The position numbers were made by a program, and so were the translations under genes. From Paenibacillus sp. CF384 (GTDB lineage Bacteria > Bacillota > Bacilli > Paenibacillales > Paenibacillaceae), in the NCBI RefSeq assembly GCF_900106745.1, contig NZ_FNNV01000021.1, forward strand, positions 38,086 through 102,085: DNA of 64,000 nt. The letters run 5' to 3'. Below are positions 1-7,496 of this stretch, one piece after another. The notes under the pieces are model-generated. The model saw nothing but the letters and a program-made list of their open reading frames with translations, ran no database searches and was not told the DNA's origin. Each line of letters starts with the position of its first letter. The first letter of the stretch is position 1.

Positions 1-119
1 ATGGTCAGGCAAGTGGGCAACTTCCCACAAAAATTGGCTAAGCCTTCTGGAACGCGCCTTTCAGCCTATTTTGCAAGAAATAGTTCCGCTCTCTCGGCAC
101 ATTCCATCACATCCTGTGA

Positions 120-158
120 TACAATGAGTTGCGAGCGTCGGAATTAAGGCGCTTAATT
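120..158 (+). promoter_or_regulatory. Putative extended -10 promoter and 5' UTR hairpin of the ABC-F gene
   Basis: A TGATACAAT element (TG, one base, then the -10 hexamer TACAAT at 120-125) resembles an extended -10 promoter; no convincing -35 is visible. The short leader holds a perfect 7-bp inverted repeat, AATTAAG-gcg-CTTAATT at 142-158, without a T-tract. Bases 1-119 show no gene that I can support. Promoter call is tentative. Confidence 0.35.
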
Positions 159-181
159 ATGATTGGAAAGCGAGCTTGATC

Positions 182-1741
182 ATGAGTTTATTGACGATAG
201 AGGAATTATCCCATAGCTTCGGTGACCGCACTTTATTCAAAAATGTATCGTTTCGGCTGCTCGCCGGCGAACGTGTCGGACTAGTTGGCGCGAACGGTAC
301 GGGTAAGTCGACGATGATGAATATTTTGACAGGCAAATTATTAAAAGACGAGGGTAAAGTAGAATGGACCCCTCGCGTCAGATATGGCTATTTGGATCAG
401 CATACGAAGCTTTTACCTGGCAAGACGATCCGTGATGTGCTGAAAGATGCGTTTCATCCTTTGCTGGAGCTGGAGCGGGAGCTCAATGAGATCGCCGGCC
501 AAATGGCAGATGCCGATTCCGATCAGCTTGAAGTACTGCTCGTTCGTATGGGCGAAATTCAAGAGGAGCTTGAAATTGGAGACTTCTATCTGTTGGATGT
601 GAAGGTCGACGAGATGGCGAACGGTCTCGGACTCAGTGCCATTGGTCTTGATCGTGATGTCGCATCGCTAAGCGGTGGACAGCGTACGAAGGTACTGCTG
701 GCTAAGCTGCTGCTCGAGAAACCGATGGTACTGCTGCTCGATGAGCCGACGAACTACTTGGATGAAGAGCATATTACATGGTTGTCTCACTACTTGAAGA
801 ACTATCCCTATGCCTTTATTCTTATTTCGCATGATACGGGCTTTATGAACGAAGTCGTAAATGTCATTTATCATTTGGAGTTCACGAAGCTCACGCGTTA
901 TGCGGCGAATTACGAGAAGTTCTTAACAATGGCGGACATGAACAAAGCGCAGCATATCGATGCGTATGAGAAACAGAAGGAATATATCAAGAAGCAGGAA
1001 GAATTTATTCAGAAGAATAAAGCGCGTGCTTCGACCAGCGGCCGGGCGAAGAGCCGTGAGAAGCAGCTTGATAAGATTGACCGAATTGAGAAACCGGAGG
1101 AAGCTGCTAAGCCGACCTTCGTATTCAAAGAAGCGCGAGCAAGCGGCAAGACTGTCTTCGAGGCTACAGGGCTTACAATCGGATACGGAAAACCGCTGAT
1201 TCCGCCAATGAATATGCTTGTGGAGCGGGGAGATAAGATTGCGATTGTCGGTAGTAACGGCGTAGGTAAATCGACCCTGCTGAAGACGATTCTAGGCAAA
1301 ATCGATGCGCTTGACGGCACGATCTACCGCGGTGACTACCTATTCCCTGCTTATTTCGAGCAAGAGGTGAAAGCACCGAATTTAACGCCGCTGGATGATG
1401 TGTGGAACGAGTTCTCCAGCATGAATCAGCATGAAGTACGAGCGGCTCTGGCGCGCTGCGGCTTGAAGAACGAGCATATCACGCGCGCGCTGAACCAGCT
1501 GAGCGGCGGCGAACAGGCGAAGGTTCGTCTATGTAAGCTGCTTATGCGCGAGAGCAACTGGGTCGCGTTCGATGAGCCGACCAACCATCTGGATATCCAT
1601 GCGAAAGCAGAACTAAAACGTGCGCTCGCGTCCTACAAAGGAACCATTATCCTGGTTTCCCACGAACCTGATTTCTACGAGGATTGGGTCACGAAGGTAT
1701 GGGATGTTGAACAATGGGCGCTGCAGCATGCCATGAACTAG
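182..1741 (+). CDS. ABC-F family ATPase (ribosome-associated type)
   Basis: A 519-residue soluble protein with two tandem ATP-binding cassettes and no membrane segment, the layout of ABC-F translation factors. Cassette 1 has Walker A near residues 36-43, LSGGQ at 163-167 and a DEPT Walker B near 187-190. A charged Lys/Glu-rich linker covers about 230-310, the place of the P-site interaction motif. Cassette 2 has Walker A at 357-364, LSGGE at 440-444 and FDEPTNHLD. ABC-F proteins bind the ribosomal E site to relieve stalling or protect against antibiotics; the length is close to the YkpA/YbiT branch, but I cannot separate housekeeping from resistance types. The ATG at 182 is preferred over an in-frame TTG at 176. 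Confidence 0.9.
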   Translation: MSLLTIEELSHSFGDRTLFKNVSFRLLAGERVGLVGANGTGKSTMMNILTGKLLKDEGKVEWTPRVRYGYLDQHTKLLPGKTIRDVLKDAFHPLLELERELNEIAGQMADADSDQLEVLLVRMGEIQEELEIGDFYLLDVKVDEMANGLGLSAIGLDRDVASLSGGQRTKVLLAKLLLEKPMVLLLDEPTNYLDEEHITWLSHYLKNYPYAFILISHDTGFMNEVVNVIYHLEFTKLTRYAANYEKFLTMADMNKAQHIDAYEKQKEYIKKQEEFIQKNKARASTSGRAKSREKQLDKIDRIEKPEEAAKPTFVFKEARASGKTVFEATGLTIGYGKPLIPPMNMLVERGDKIAIVGSNGVGKSTLLKTILGKIDALDGTIYRGDYLFPAYFEQEVKAPNLTPLDDVWNEFSSMNQHEVRAALARCGLKNEHITRALNQLSGGEQAKVRLCKLLMRESNWVAFDEPTNHLDIHAKAELKRALASYKGTIILVSHEPDFYEDWVTKVWDVEQWALQHAMN

Positions 1742-1752
1742 AAGCGTAGAGA

Positions 1753-1790
1753 GCAAGGCCGCCAAGCGTTAGGTTTGGCGGCTTTGCTGC
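1753..1790 (+). terminator. Hairpin terminator after ABC-F gene
   Basis: GCCGCCAA (1758-1765) pairs with TTGGCGGC (1775-1782) just after the ABC-F stop. The downstream T-tract is short and interrupted, so the terminator may be weak. Confidence 0.6.
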
Positions 1791-1874
1791 TTGCAATGGC
1801 GCATTTGCTTCTTTATGATAGTGGGAACGGGCTAGTCCTGATTAAGTCTATAACAAAGTGGGTGTACAGCGAGA

Positions 1875-2573
1875 ATGAATGAACGCATTCTTGTTATCGA
1901 AGATGAAGACGGCATTGCACGGGTTCTTCAGCTTGAGCTGGAGCATGAAGGTTATTCGGTCGGTCGAGCCGCAGACGGCAGGAGCGGACTTGAACAAGTC
2001 AACAACGGCGAATGGGATATGCTCCTGCTCGACGTGATGCTCCCTGAGCTAAACGGAATTGAAGTGCTGCGCAGACTCCGGCAGTCCGGCAATCAAATCC
2101 CGATTATTCTATTAACGGCACGTGATACGATCCCGGACAAGGTAAGCGGTTTCGAGCATGGCGCCAATGACTATATTACCAAACCGTTCGCGATGGAAGA
2201 ACTGCTGGCGCGCGTTCGCAATTTGCTCCGTATCTTCCAGCAGCAGCCGAAGGAGACGGAGAGTCCGGATGTGCTTAAAGCAGCCGATCTCTCGATTGAG
2301 CTGCGCACGCGCAAAGTATTCCGTAAGGATCTCGCGATTGAGCTCACTCCGCGTGAATTCGAGCTGCTTGTTTATTTGGCCGAGCATCGCAATGAAGAGA
2401 AGTCACGAGAAGATATTTTGTCCGAGGTATGGGGCTACGATTTCATCGGCGAAACGAATTTGGTGGATGTATACATCCGTTATTTGCGCCAGAAAATCGA
2501 TAAAGGGTACCGGCATAAACTCATCCACACGGTTCGCGGCGTAGGCTATATGCTCAAGGAGCCGGATGCATGA
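1875..2573 (+). CDS. OmpR/PhoB-family response regulator
   Basis: A 232-residue transcription regulator. The N-terminal receiver has the acidic pocket E9/D10/D12, a phospho-acceptor Asp at 53 (LLLDVMLPE), Thr81 and Lys103 (KPF). The C-terminal winged helix carries the usual 'LTPREFELL' and 'VRGVGYML' signatures, so it should bind DNA directly. Its stop overlaps the next start (ATGA), pairing it with the histidine kinase. It resembles the ArlR/CssR group, but the signal and regulon cannot be read from the sequence. No strong Shine-Dalgarno precedes the ATG. Confidence 0.93.
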   Translation: MNERILVIEDEDGIARVLQLELEHEGYSVGRAADGRSGLEQVNNGEWDMLLLDVMLPELNGIEVLRRLRQSGNQIPIILLTARDTIPDKVSGFEHGANDYITKPFAMEELLARVRNLLRIFQQQPKETESPDVLKAADLSIELRTRKVFRKDLAIELTPREFELLVYLAEHRNEEKSREDILSEVWGYDFIGETNLVDVYIRYLRQKIDKGYRHKLIHTVRGVGYMLKEPDA

Positions 2574-3925
2574 CGCTGCGCAGACGATTTACGTTTTTCA
2601 CGATTTTTTGGCTTATTTTCATATTGATCCTCTTTAACATTTTCGTTTATTTATTTGTGATAAAAATCACGATTCGCAGCGAGGATCAACTGCTGACGAA
2701 TAAAGTGAATATCCTGCTTGAGGATCCCCGAATCGTTGACCCCTCGCAGCTGTCCAACGGCGAGCTGCTGCGGGATTTCTATAACATCAGCGAGCTTATT
2801 CGTATTGTAGATCGAAGCGGCAGAACGGTGAACTCACAAGGCTCGGACTCCGAGCTGCTTGCGTTGAAGTCGGAATTCTCGGGTCAACATGATACGGGGA
2901 TGTTCTTCCTTGAAGGTCGACGCGTGCTGTATATGAAGGTACCGCTCTTTCATGACGGTCAAGTGATAGGTACGTTAGAGCTCTACCGTAAGCTGACGCT
3001 GCTCGACAGCTACTTACAGGTTCTGGTCATTGCGCTGACCATCACCAGCATCGGGGCGATCTTGTTCGCGATCTTCGGCACCTATTGGTTTACTTCGCGA
3101 TTAACGTCACCGATTCAACACATGGTGCAGACGATGAGGGAGATTGACCGCAGCGGGAAGCTGCGACAGATTGAGCTTGCCCAGCGCGACCAATCTGCTG
3201 AGTTGCTTCAGCTTGCGCGCGCCTTTAATCAGATGATCGACAGGCTGGATCGCACATTCGAGCGGCAGAAGCAATTCGTCGCCGATGCGTCGCATGAGCT
3301 TCGAACACCGGTAACGGTTATTACCAGCTATGCAGGCATGTTGAAAAGATGGGGAAGAGATGACGTCAACATCCGTGATGAGGCCATTGAAGCCATTAGC
3401 AAGGAATCGCAGCGATTGCAGAATTTGACCAAATCGATGCTTCAGCTTGCGCAAGCCGAGCAAGAAGATTGGCTCAATCTGGAGAACTTCAATCTCGTGC
3501 AGCTGACGGATGAAACCGCGGATATGCTTCATATCACCTTCCAGCGCATGATTCGCGTACATACAGGCAAACAAGACGTTCGGATGATCGGAGATAAGGA
3601 CAAAATCAGGCAGCTGCTTGTCATTCTCATTGACAACGCAATCAAATACAGCAAAGATCCAATCGATGTGACCCTTGGCGCTAACAAAGGCGTCATCCGG
3701 ATATCGGTCTCGGACAAAGGAATGGGCATTCCCGAGGACGAAATTCCTCATTTGTTCGAGCGCTTCTACCGCGTAGACAGCGCCAGAAGCCGATCAACCG
3801 GCGGTGCCGGACTTGGATTGTCCATCGCCAAGCGGATCGTGGATTTGCATGAAGGTCAAATCGATGTATTCAGCAAGCCTGAACAAGGTACGACCATCTC
3901 GATTGCGCTGCCATTGCGCAAATAA
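2570..3925 (+). CDS. Membrane sensor histidine kinase
   Basis: A 451-residue kinase that partners the response regulator upstream. TM1 lies at about residues 9-31, an extracytoplasmic sensor of about 115 residues follows, and TM2 is at about 150-172. Then come a HAMP linker, a HisKA domain with phospho-acceptor His242 in 'ASHELRTPV', and an HATPase_c domain with the N box (LIDNAIKYS), the DKGMGIP G1 box, and 'STGGAGLGLSIAK'. It starts inside the regulator's stop codon, which implies translational coupling. The ligand is unknown; the domain order is like ArlS/CssS. Confidence 0.93.
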   Translation: MTLRRRFTFFTIFWLIFILILFNIFVYLFVIKITIRSEDQLLTNKVNILLEDPRIVDPSQLSNGELLRDFYNISELIRIVDRSGRTVNSQGSDSELLALKSEFSGQHDTGMFFLEGRRVLYMKVPLFHDGQVIGTLELYRKLTLLDSYLQVLVIALTITSIGAILFAIFGTYWFTSRLTSPIQHMVQTMREIDRSGKLRQIELAQRDQSAELLQLARAFNQMIDRLDRTFERQKQFVADASHELRTPVTVITSYAGMLKRWGRDDVNIRDEAIEAISKESQRLQNLTKSMLQLAQAEQEDWLNLENFNLVQLTDETADMLHITFQRMIRVHTGKQDVRMIGDKDKIRQLLVILIDNAIKYSKDPIDVTLGANKGVIRISVSDKGMGIPEDEIPHLFERFYRVDSARSRSTGGAGLGLSIAKRIVDLHEGQIDVFSKPEQGTTISIALPLRK

Positions 3926-3957
3926 ATATTCATAAGCTAACAAAGGCGGGGAGAACG

Positions 3958-4821
3958 ATGAGGAGTTTGCGTGTCTGTGCCGTCCAGTACAAGCTGGCGG
4001 ACATCGAGCGCTTCGAACAGTTTGCCGATCAAGTTCGGCACTATGTTCGGAATGCGTCTGAATATGGGGTTCAATTTATTCTGTTTCCGGAGTTTTTCAC
4101 GACACAATTGCTCTCGATCGGAGACGATGAGGGACGACCGTTGTCGATTGAACGACTGCCTGACTTTACGGAACAATACGTCGATTTGTTTAAGTCGCTT
4201 GCAGCTGAATATCAAGTGCACATCGTTGGCGGCACGCATGTCATCGATGCCGGAGGCGGCAAGCTGAACAATGCCGCGCATCTGTTCTACCCGAGCGGCC
4301 GCGTGGAGCGGCAGGCGAAGCTTCATATGACGCCGACCGAACGCGAGGAATGGAATATGTCCCATGGCGAAGACTTGCGTGTATTTGATACAGAGCATGG
4401 CACAATCGCGATGCTTACTTGTTACGATATCGAGTTCCCGGAAGTGGTCCGCATGGCCAGGGCGAAAGGGGCGGACATTATTTTCTGTCCTTCCTGCACC
4501 GATGATCGTCATGGATTCTACCGGGTACGCTACTGCTGCCATGCAAGGGCAGTGGAGAACCAGGTATATATCGTGACGACAGGTACGGTAGGGTCACTGC
4601 GCAAGGTTGATTTTATGAGAGCTAATTATGGTCAAGCTGCAGTCATCTCGCCAAACGACATTCCATTCCCTCCTGCCGGTATCATGACAGAAGGTATCAT
4701 TAATGACGATATGCTCGTCGTTGCGGACCTCAACGTTCAGCTGCTTCATGATGTGCGCGCTGCCGGTTCGGTTACGACTTGGCGAGATCGCCGCACGGAT
4801 TTATATTGTGATTGGTCTTAA
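3958..4821 (+). CDS. Carbon-nitrogen hydrolase (nitrilase superfamily)
   Basis: A 287-residue nitrilase-fold amidohydrolase. The catalytic triad is visible: Glu45 (FPEFF), Lys121 (AKLHMTP) and Cys155 (LTCYDIEFPE). Such enzymes hydrolyse amides or carbamoyl groups in the cytoplasm; the substrate is not predictable here. It has a good ribosome binding site and is followed after 40 bp by a GNAT acetyltransferase. In many Bacillota a GNAT domain and a nitrilase domain are fused in one bifunctional protein, so these two adjacent genes may act together (inference). Confidence 0.9.
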   Translation: MRSLRVCAVQYKLADIERFEQFADQVRHYVRNASEYGVQFILFPEFFTTQLLSIGDDEGRPLSIERLPDFTEQYVDLFKSLAAEYQVHIVGGTHVIDAGGGKLNNAAHLFYPSGRVERQAKLHMTPTEREEWNMSHGEDLRVFDTEHGTIAMLTCYDIEFPEVVRMARAKGADIIFCPSCTDDRHGFYRVRYCCHARAVENQVYIVTTGTVGSLRKVDFMRANYGQAAVISPNDIPFPPAGIMTEGIINDDMLVVADLNVQLLHDVRAAGSVTTWRDRRTDLYCDWS

Positions 4822-4861
4822 TCGTGCGTGATCTATCCGCCGGAGTAGGGGAGGGTGAGAG

Positions 4862-5527
4862 ATGCATAAGCAGTTGATTGTTTATCACTTGGGCAAACCG
4901 ATCGAAATTGTAATTCGTAATTACAAGTTTTCCGATATCGAGGGGATGATCGCGATACAGCGCGAATCCTTTCCGCCTCCGTTTCCTTCGGAGCTATGGT
5001 GGAACGAGACGCAGCTCCGGGAGCACATCACCAGGTTTCCGGAAGGTGCGCTGTGTGCGGAAATGGATGGCAGATTGATCGGCTCTATGACGGCACTTCT
5101 TGTAAGCGAGAAGCTGCTGGAGGGCGTACATACCTGGGAGGCTGTCACGGACAGCGGCTACATTCGCAATCACGACCCGGATGGCAGCACGCTCTATGTG
5201 GTTGATTTGTGCGTCATTCCGGAAATGCGTAAAGCCGGTATCGGTAAATGGCTCATGCAAAGCATGTACGAGGTCGTCATTCATCTCCGGTTGAAGAGAC
5301 TGCTTGGCGGCGGTCGGATGCCTGGCTACCATCGGTATTCGGAATCCGTATCTGCCGAAGAGTACTTAACCGGAATTACTTCGGGCTTGTACAATGATCC
5401 CGTGATCTCGTTTCTATTGCGCTGCGGTCGTCTGCCTGTCGGCGTTGCCCAGCACTATCTGGAGGATGAAGAATCCTGCGGATATGCCGCACTCATGGAG
5501 TGGAAGAATCCATTTATACACGAATAG
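4862..5527 (+). CDS. GNAT-family N-acetyltransferase
   Basis: A 221-residue GNAT protein. The acetyl-CoA-binding motif A is seen in 'VVDLCVIPEMRKAGIGKWLM' (about residues 115-134), preceded by beta strands typical of the fold. It lies directly behind the nitrilase-like gene, with 'GGGGAGGGTGAGAG' just before its ATG. It probably works on the same small molecule as the hydrolase, but the acceptor amine is unknown. The C-terminal part is longer than a minimal GNAT domain. Confidence 0.85.
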   Translation: MHKQLIVYHLGKPIEIVIRNYKFSDIEGMIAIQRESFPPPFPSELWWNETQLREHITRFPEGALCAEMDGRLIGSMTALLVSEKLLEGVHTWEAVTDSGYIRNHDPDGSTLYVVDLCVIPEMRKAGIGKWLMQSMYEVVIHLRLKRLLGGGRMPGYHRYSESVSAEEYLTGITSGLYNDPVISFLLRCGRLPVGVAQHYLEDEESCGYAALMEWKNPFIHE

Positions 5528-5544
5528 AGAGGAAGTTATAAGTC

Positions 5545-6213
5545 ATGGACTACATACGCATTCAATCGATCGACAATCCATTATTCAAGAGCATGCATGA
5601 TTTGATGAAAACGATTTTTCCGAAAGAAGAAGTGCTTGCTTATGAGAAATGGGCAGGCCCTCTTGAAGATCCCAGCATTCATGTCTATGTAGCGGTACAC
5701 GATGGCGAGGTTGTCGGCACTACGGAATATCGGTACTATCCCGGCATGCAAGTCGCGATGACGGATTTTACGATTGTCGGTCGTCCGGGGCTTGGCGTAG
5801 GTCGGTTTCTGATGCGCAACCGCTCGCGTGATTTAGAGAAGTTGGCACAGCAAAGCGGAACTGAACCTATCGGCATGTTTGCGGAAATTTACAACCCAAC
5901 GGTAGCCGAATATGAATTCGGCGGCGTCTATCCGATGAACCCGTTCGTTCGTCGTGAAGTGCTGTCGCATATCGGCTATATGCGGATTGACTTCCCTTAC
6001 GTACATCCATCTTGGGAAGAGGATGGTGCGGCTGTCGGCGGGCTTGATCTATGTTTCTTGCCTCAAGACGAGAACCGGACTGAACTGGATGCATCACTCG
6101 TGGTGGCGTTCTTGACGGAATACTATTCGGCTCTGCCTAATAAACCGGATGAATGGTATGCCATGGTCGAAGGCTTGAAGGGGCAATCCAAGCTTGCACT
6201 GAAACCACTGTAG
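5545..6213 (+). CDS. GNAT-like acetyltransferase
   Basis: A 222-residue protein with a divergent GNAT core: a beta strand with 'VYVAVHDGEVVGTTEY' (about residues 47-62) and a 'RPGLGVGRFLM' acetyl-CoA loop (about 80-90), followed by a family-specific C-terminal half. It follows the previous GNAT gene by 17 bp, so the nitrilase, GNAT, GNAT and metallo-hydrolase genes are probably one operon. Substrate unknown. The fold assignment rests on the motif A resemblance only. Confidence 0.75.
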   Translation: MDYIRIQSIDNPLFKSMHDLMKTIFPKEEVLAYEKWAGPLEDPSIHVYVAVHDGEVVGTTEYRYYPGMQVAMTDFTIVGRPGLGVGRFLMRNRSRDLEKLAQQSGTEPIGMFAEIYNPTVAEYEFGGVYPMNPFVRREVLSHIGYMRIDFPYVHPSWEEDGAAVGGLDLCFLPQDENRTELDASLVVAFLTEYYSALPNKPDEWYAMVEGLKGQSKLALKPL

Positions 6214-6243
6214 AGAGGCAGTGTTTCAACAACGCAGGCAGGA

Positions 6244-7038
6244 ATGGGGGAAGCAGTTTTGGCGACGACAATCACCTTCTGGGGAACGGGTGATGCAATG
6301 GGCGTTCCTCGCGTCTATTGTTCATGTGAGGTTTGTGAAGAAGCGAGATCCGGCGCTGTGAACCGCAGATTGCGTTCACTCGTTCATCTCGCCGATGAAG
6401 AATTTGGAACGATGCTGATTGATTGCGGCCCGGATTGGCGCAGTCAGATGGAAGCGGCAGGTCTCAAACGGATCGATACGGTTCTGATTACGCATGCTCA
6501 TTTCGATCATATCGCAGGGCTCCCGGAATGGGCGGATCTATGCAGATGGCTCGGATGCAAAGGCCAAGCTTATGCGATGCCTGATGTTATTGACGAGATA
6601 CTGACCCGCTTTCCGTGGCTGAGGTCTCATATTGAATTTCATCCCATCATGGGACCGCTTCAATTCGGCGGCTGGGAAGTGCGGACATGGAAAGTGAACC
6701 ATGGCAAGAATGGCTATGCTTACGCGTTCCGATTCACGCATGCCGAGCGTGGTAAGTCATTCGCTTATTGCTCAGATTCCATCGCGCTCGAGGGCGATGA
6801 GCTAGTGCCGCTCGCAGAGTTAGATCTCCTTATTCTGGGGACGAGCTTCTATCAGGAGCCATTCCCATTCGAGACGCGTTCCGTCTATGATGTTACAGAA
6901 GCGCTGGTGCTGCTCGAAGAGCTAAAGCCGGCTAGAACAATGTTTACGCATATGTCGCATGATATTGATCTACGGCGAGACTATGGACTGCCTGTAGGTG
7001 CCGCATTTGCACATGCTGGGCTTACCGTCATTGTCTAG
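6244..7038 (+). CDS. PhnP-like metallo-beta-lactamase hydrolase
   Basis: A 264-residue metallo-beta-lactamase-fold phosphodiesterase-like enzyme. The binuclear metal motif HAHFDH is at about residues 84-89, further histidines (VNHGK, FTHMSHD) lie downstream, and an N-terminal Cys cluster (Cys26, 28, 31) matches the structural zinc site known in PhnP and related proteins. PhnP hydrolyses cyclic phosphodiesters, but no phn genes are adjacent. An in-frame TTG at 6259, preceded by GGGGGAAG, is an alternative start that would trim five residues. Confidence 0.85.
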   Translation: MGEAVLATTITFWGTGDAMGVPRVYCSCEVCEEARSGAVNRRLRSLVHLADEEFGTMLIDCGPDWRSQMEAAGLKRIDTVLITHAHFDHIAGLPEWADLCRWLGCKGQAYAMPDVIDEILTRFPWLRSHIEFHPIMGPLQFGGWEVRTWKVNHGKNGYAYAFRFTHAERGKSFAYCSDSIALEGDELVPLAELDLLILGTSFYQEPFPFETRSVYDVTEALVLLEELKPARTMFTHMSHDIDLRRDYGLPVGAAFAHAGLTVIV

Positions 7039-7049
7039 GCGATTGCCGC

Positions 7050-7079
7050 TTGACTTGGCTGGAGTGTTGGCGCTATTAT
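7050..7079 (+). promoter_or_regulatory. Strong sigma-A-type promoter for the mutS2-like leader
   Basis: TTGACT (7050-7055) and TATTAT (7074-7079) are separated by 18 bp, only 12 bp after the stop of the preceding hydrolase gene. Transcription should start near 7086, giving a leader of about 410 nt before the mutS2-like start. Confidence 0.7.
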
Positions 7080-7112
7080 AAAGTTAACTTTAAGCAGTAA
7101 GGGGAAATTTTG

Positions 7113-7139
7113 ATGCGGGTTATGGTTCTTAACTTCTAA
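7113..7139 (+). CDS. Leader peptide MRVMVLNF (8 aa)
   Basis: A nine-codon open frame starting with ATG behind an excellent Shine-Dalgarno (AAGGGGA at 7099-7105, spacing 7). It encodes MRVMVLNF and then TAA. Its last codons overlap the 5' arm (7125-7135) of the long-range stem that closes the leader fold, so a ribosome paused here would prevent that stem from forming. Very short hydrophobic leader peptides are known upstream of antibiotic-responsive genes (erm, msr, vml types). Translation is predicted, not shown. Confidence 0.5.
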   Translation: MRVMVLNF

Positions 7140-7306
7140 ATTGGATATGATCCGGCGCCGGAAGCGCTGCCGGATTCACGGCTTTTGTACGATATACAAG
7201 TGGACTTTCTCCTGTTGGAGTAGGTTTATATCGTTATATCGCACGAAGACGTGAACCAATGAGTTAAGAACATGACAATTTCCGCCTCCTACTGGACGGT
7301 AAATTC

Positions 7307-7334
7307 GCGTGCTCACTCGAGCACGCCTTTTTTT
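7307..7334 (+). terminator. Intrinsic terminator 1 in the mutS2-like leader
   Basis: Perfect 8-bp stem GCGTGCTC / GAGCACGC with a 4-nt loop, followed by C and seven T. It sits between the leader peptide and the mutS2-like gene, so it must be bypassed for expression from the 7050 promoter. Confidence 0.85.
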
Positions 7335-7416
7335 GTTCTACGGGAAAACCTCCTTCTGCTAGCCGGAAGCGGGTTTCCTCGTCGAATCGAAGAGGGAGTT
7401 TACCGAGAAGTCCATG

Positions 7417-7456
7417 AACAGGGATGGGATGCGTATGCGTTCTGTCCCTGTTTTTG
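7417..7456 (+). terminator. Terminator-like hairpin 2 in the mutS2-like leader
   Basis: AACAGGGA (7417-7424) pairs with TCCCTGTT (7445-7452), followed by a short T-run, about 40 bp before the mutS2-like start codon. Together with the first hairpin it gives tandem attenuators. Confidence 0.6.
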
Positions 7457-7496
7457 TTGTATTTAAATATAAACATCGAAAAGGATGGGTAACCCA

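Larger units (their letters stand above)
7086..7456 (+). promoter_or_regulatory. Structured attenuator-like 5' leader of the mutS2-like gene
   Basis: This region between two genes holds, in order, an 8-codon leader ORF with a strong ribosome binding site, several local hairpins (ATCCGGC/GCCGGAT; CTCC/GGAG at 7209-7220; CACG/CGTG), an intrinsic terminator at 7307-7334, another imperfect hairpin near 7341-7379, and a second terminator-like hairpin at 7417-7456. Bases 7125-7135 inside the leader ORF pair with 7261-7271 over 11 bp including one G-U, closing a fold of about 150 nt. GCACG at 7241-7245 could alternatively pair with CGTGC of the terminator. No T-box, purine, SAM, TPP or other riboswitch signature was recognised. 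The layout suggests ribosome-mediated attenuation (inference). Confidence 0.6.

Noticed and set aside
1..147. A 48-codon open frame at the window start
   Set aside because: No ribosome binding site can be seen because the frame begins at the first base, and the product shows no recognisable features; it could be a fragment, but nothing supports it.
7086..7334. The mutS2-like leader as a T-box or a known riboswitch
   Set aside because: No GGTGGNACC box, and no match to purine, SAM, TPP, FMN, lysine, Mg or c-di-AMP signatures that I can see.
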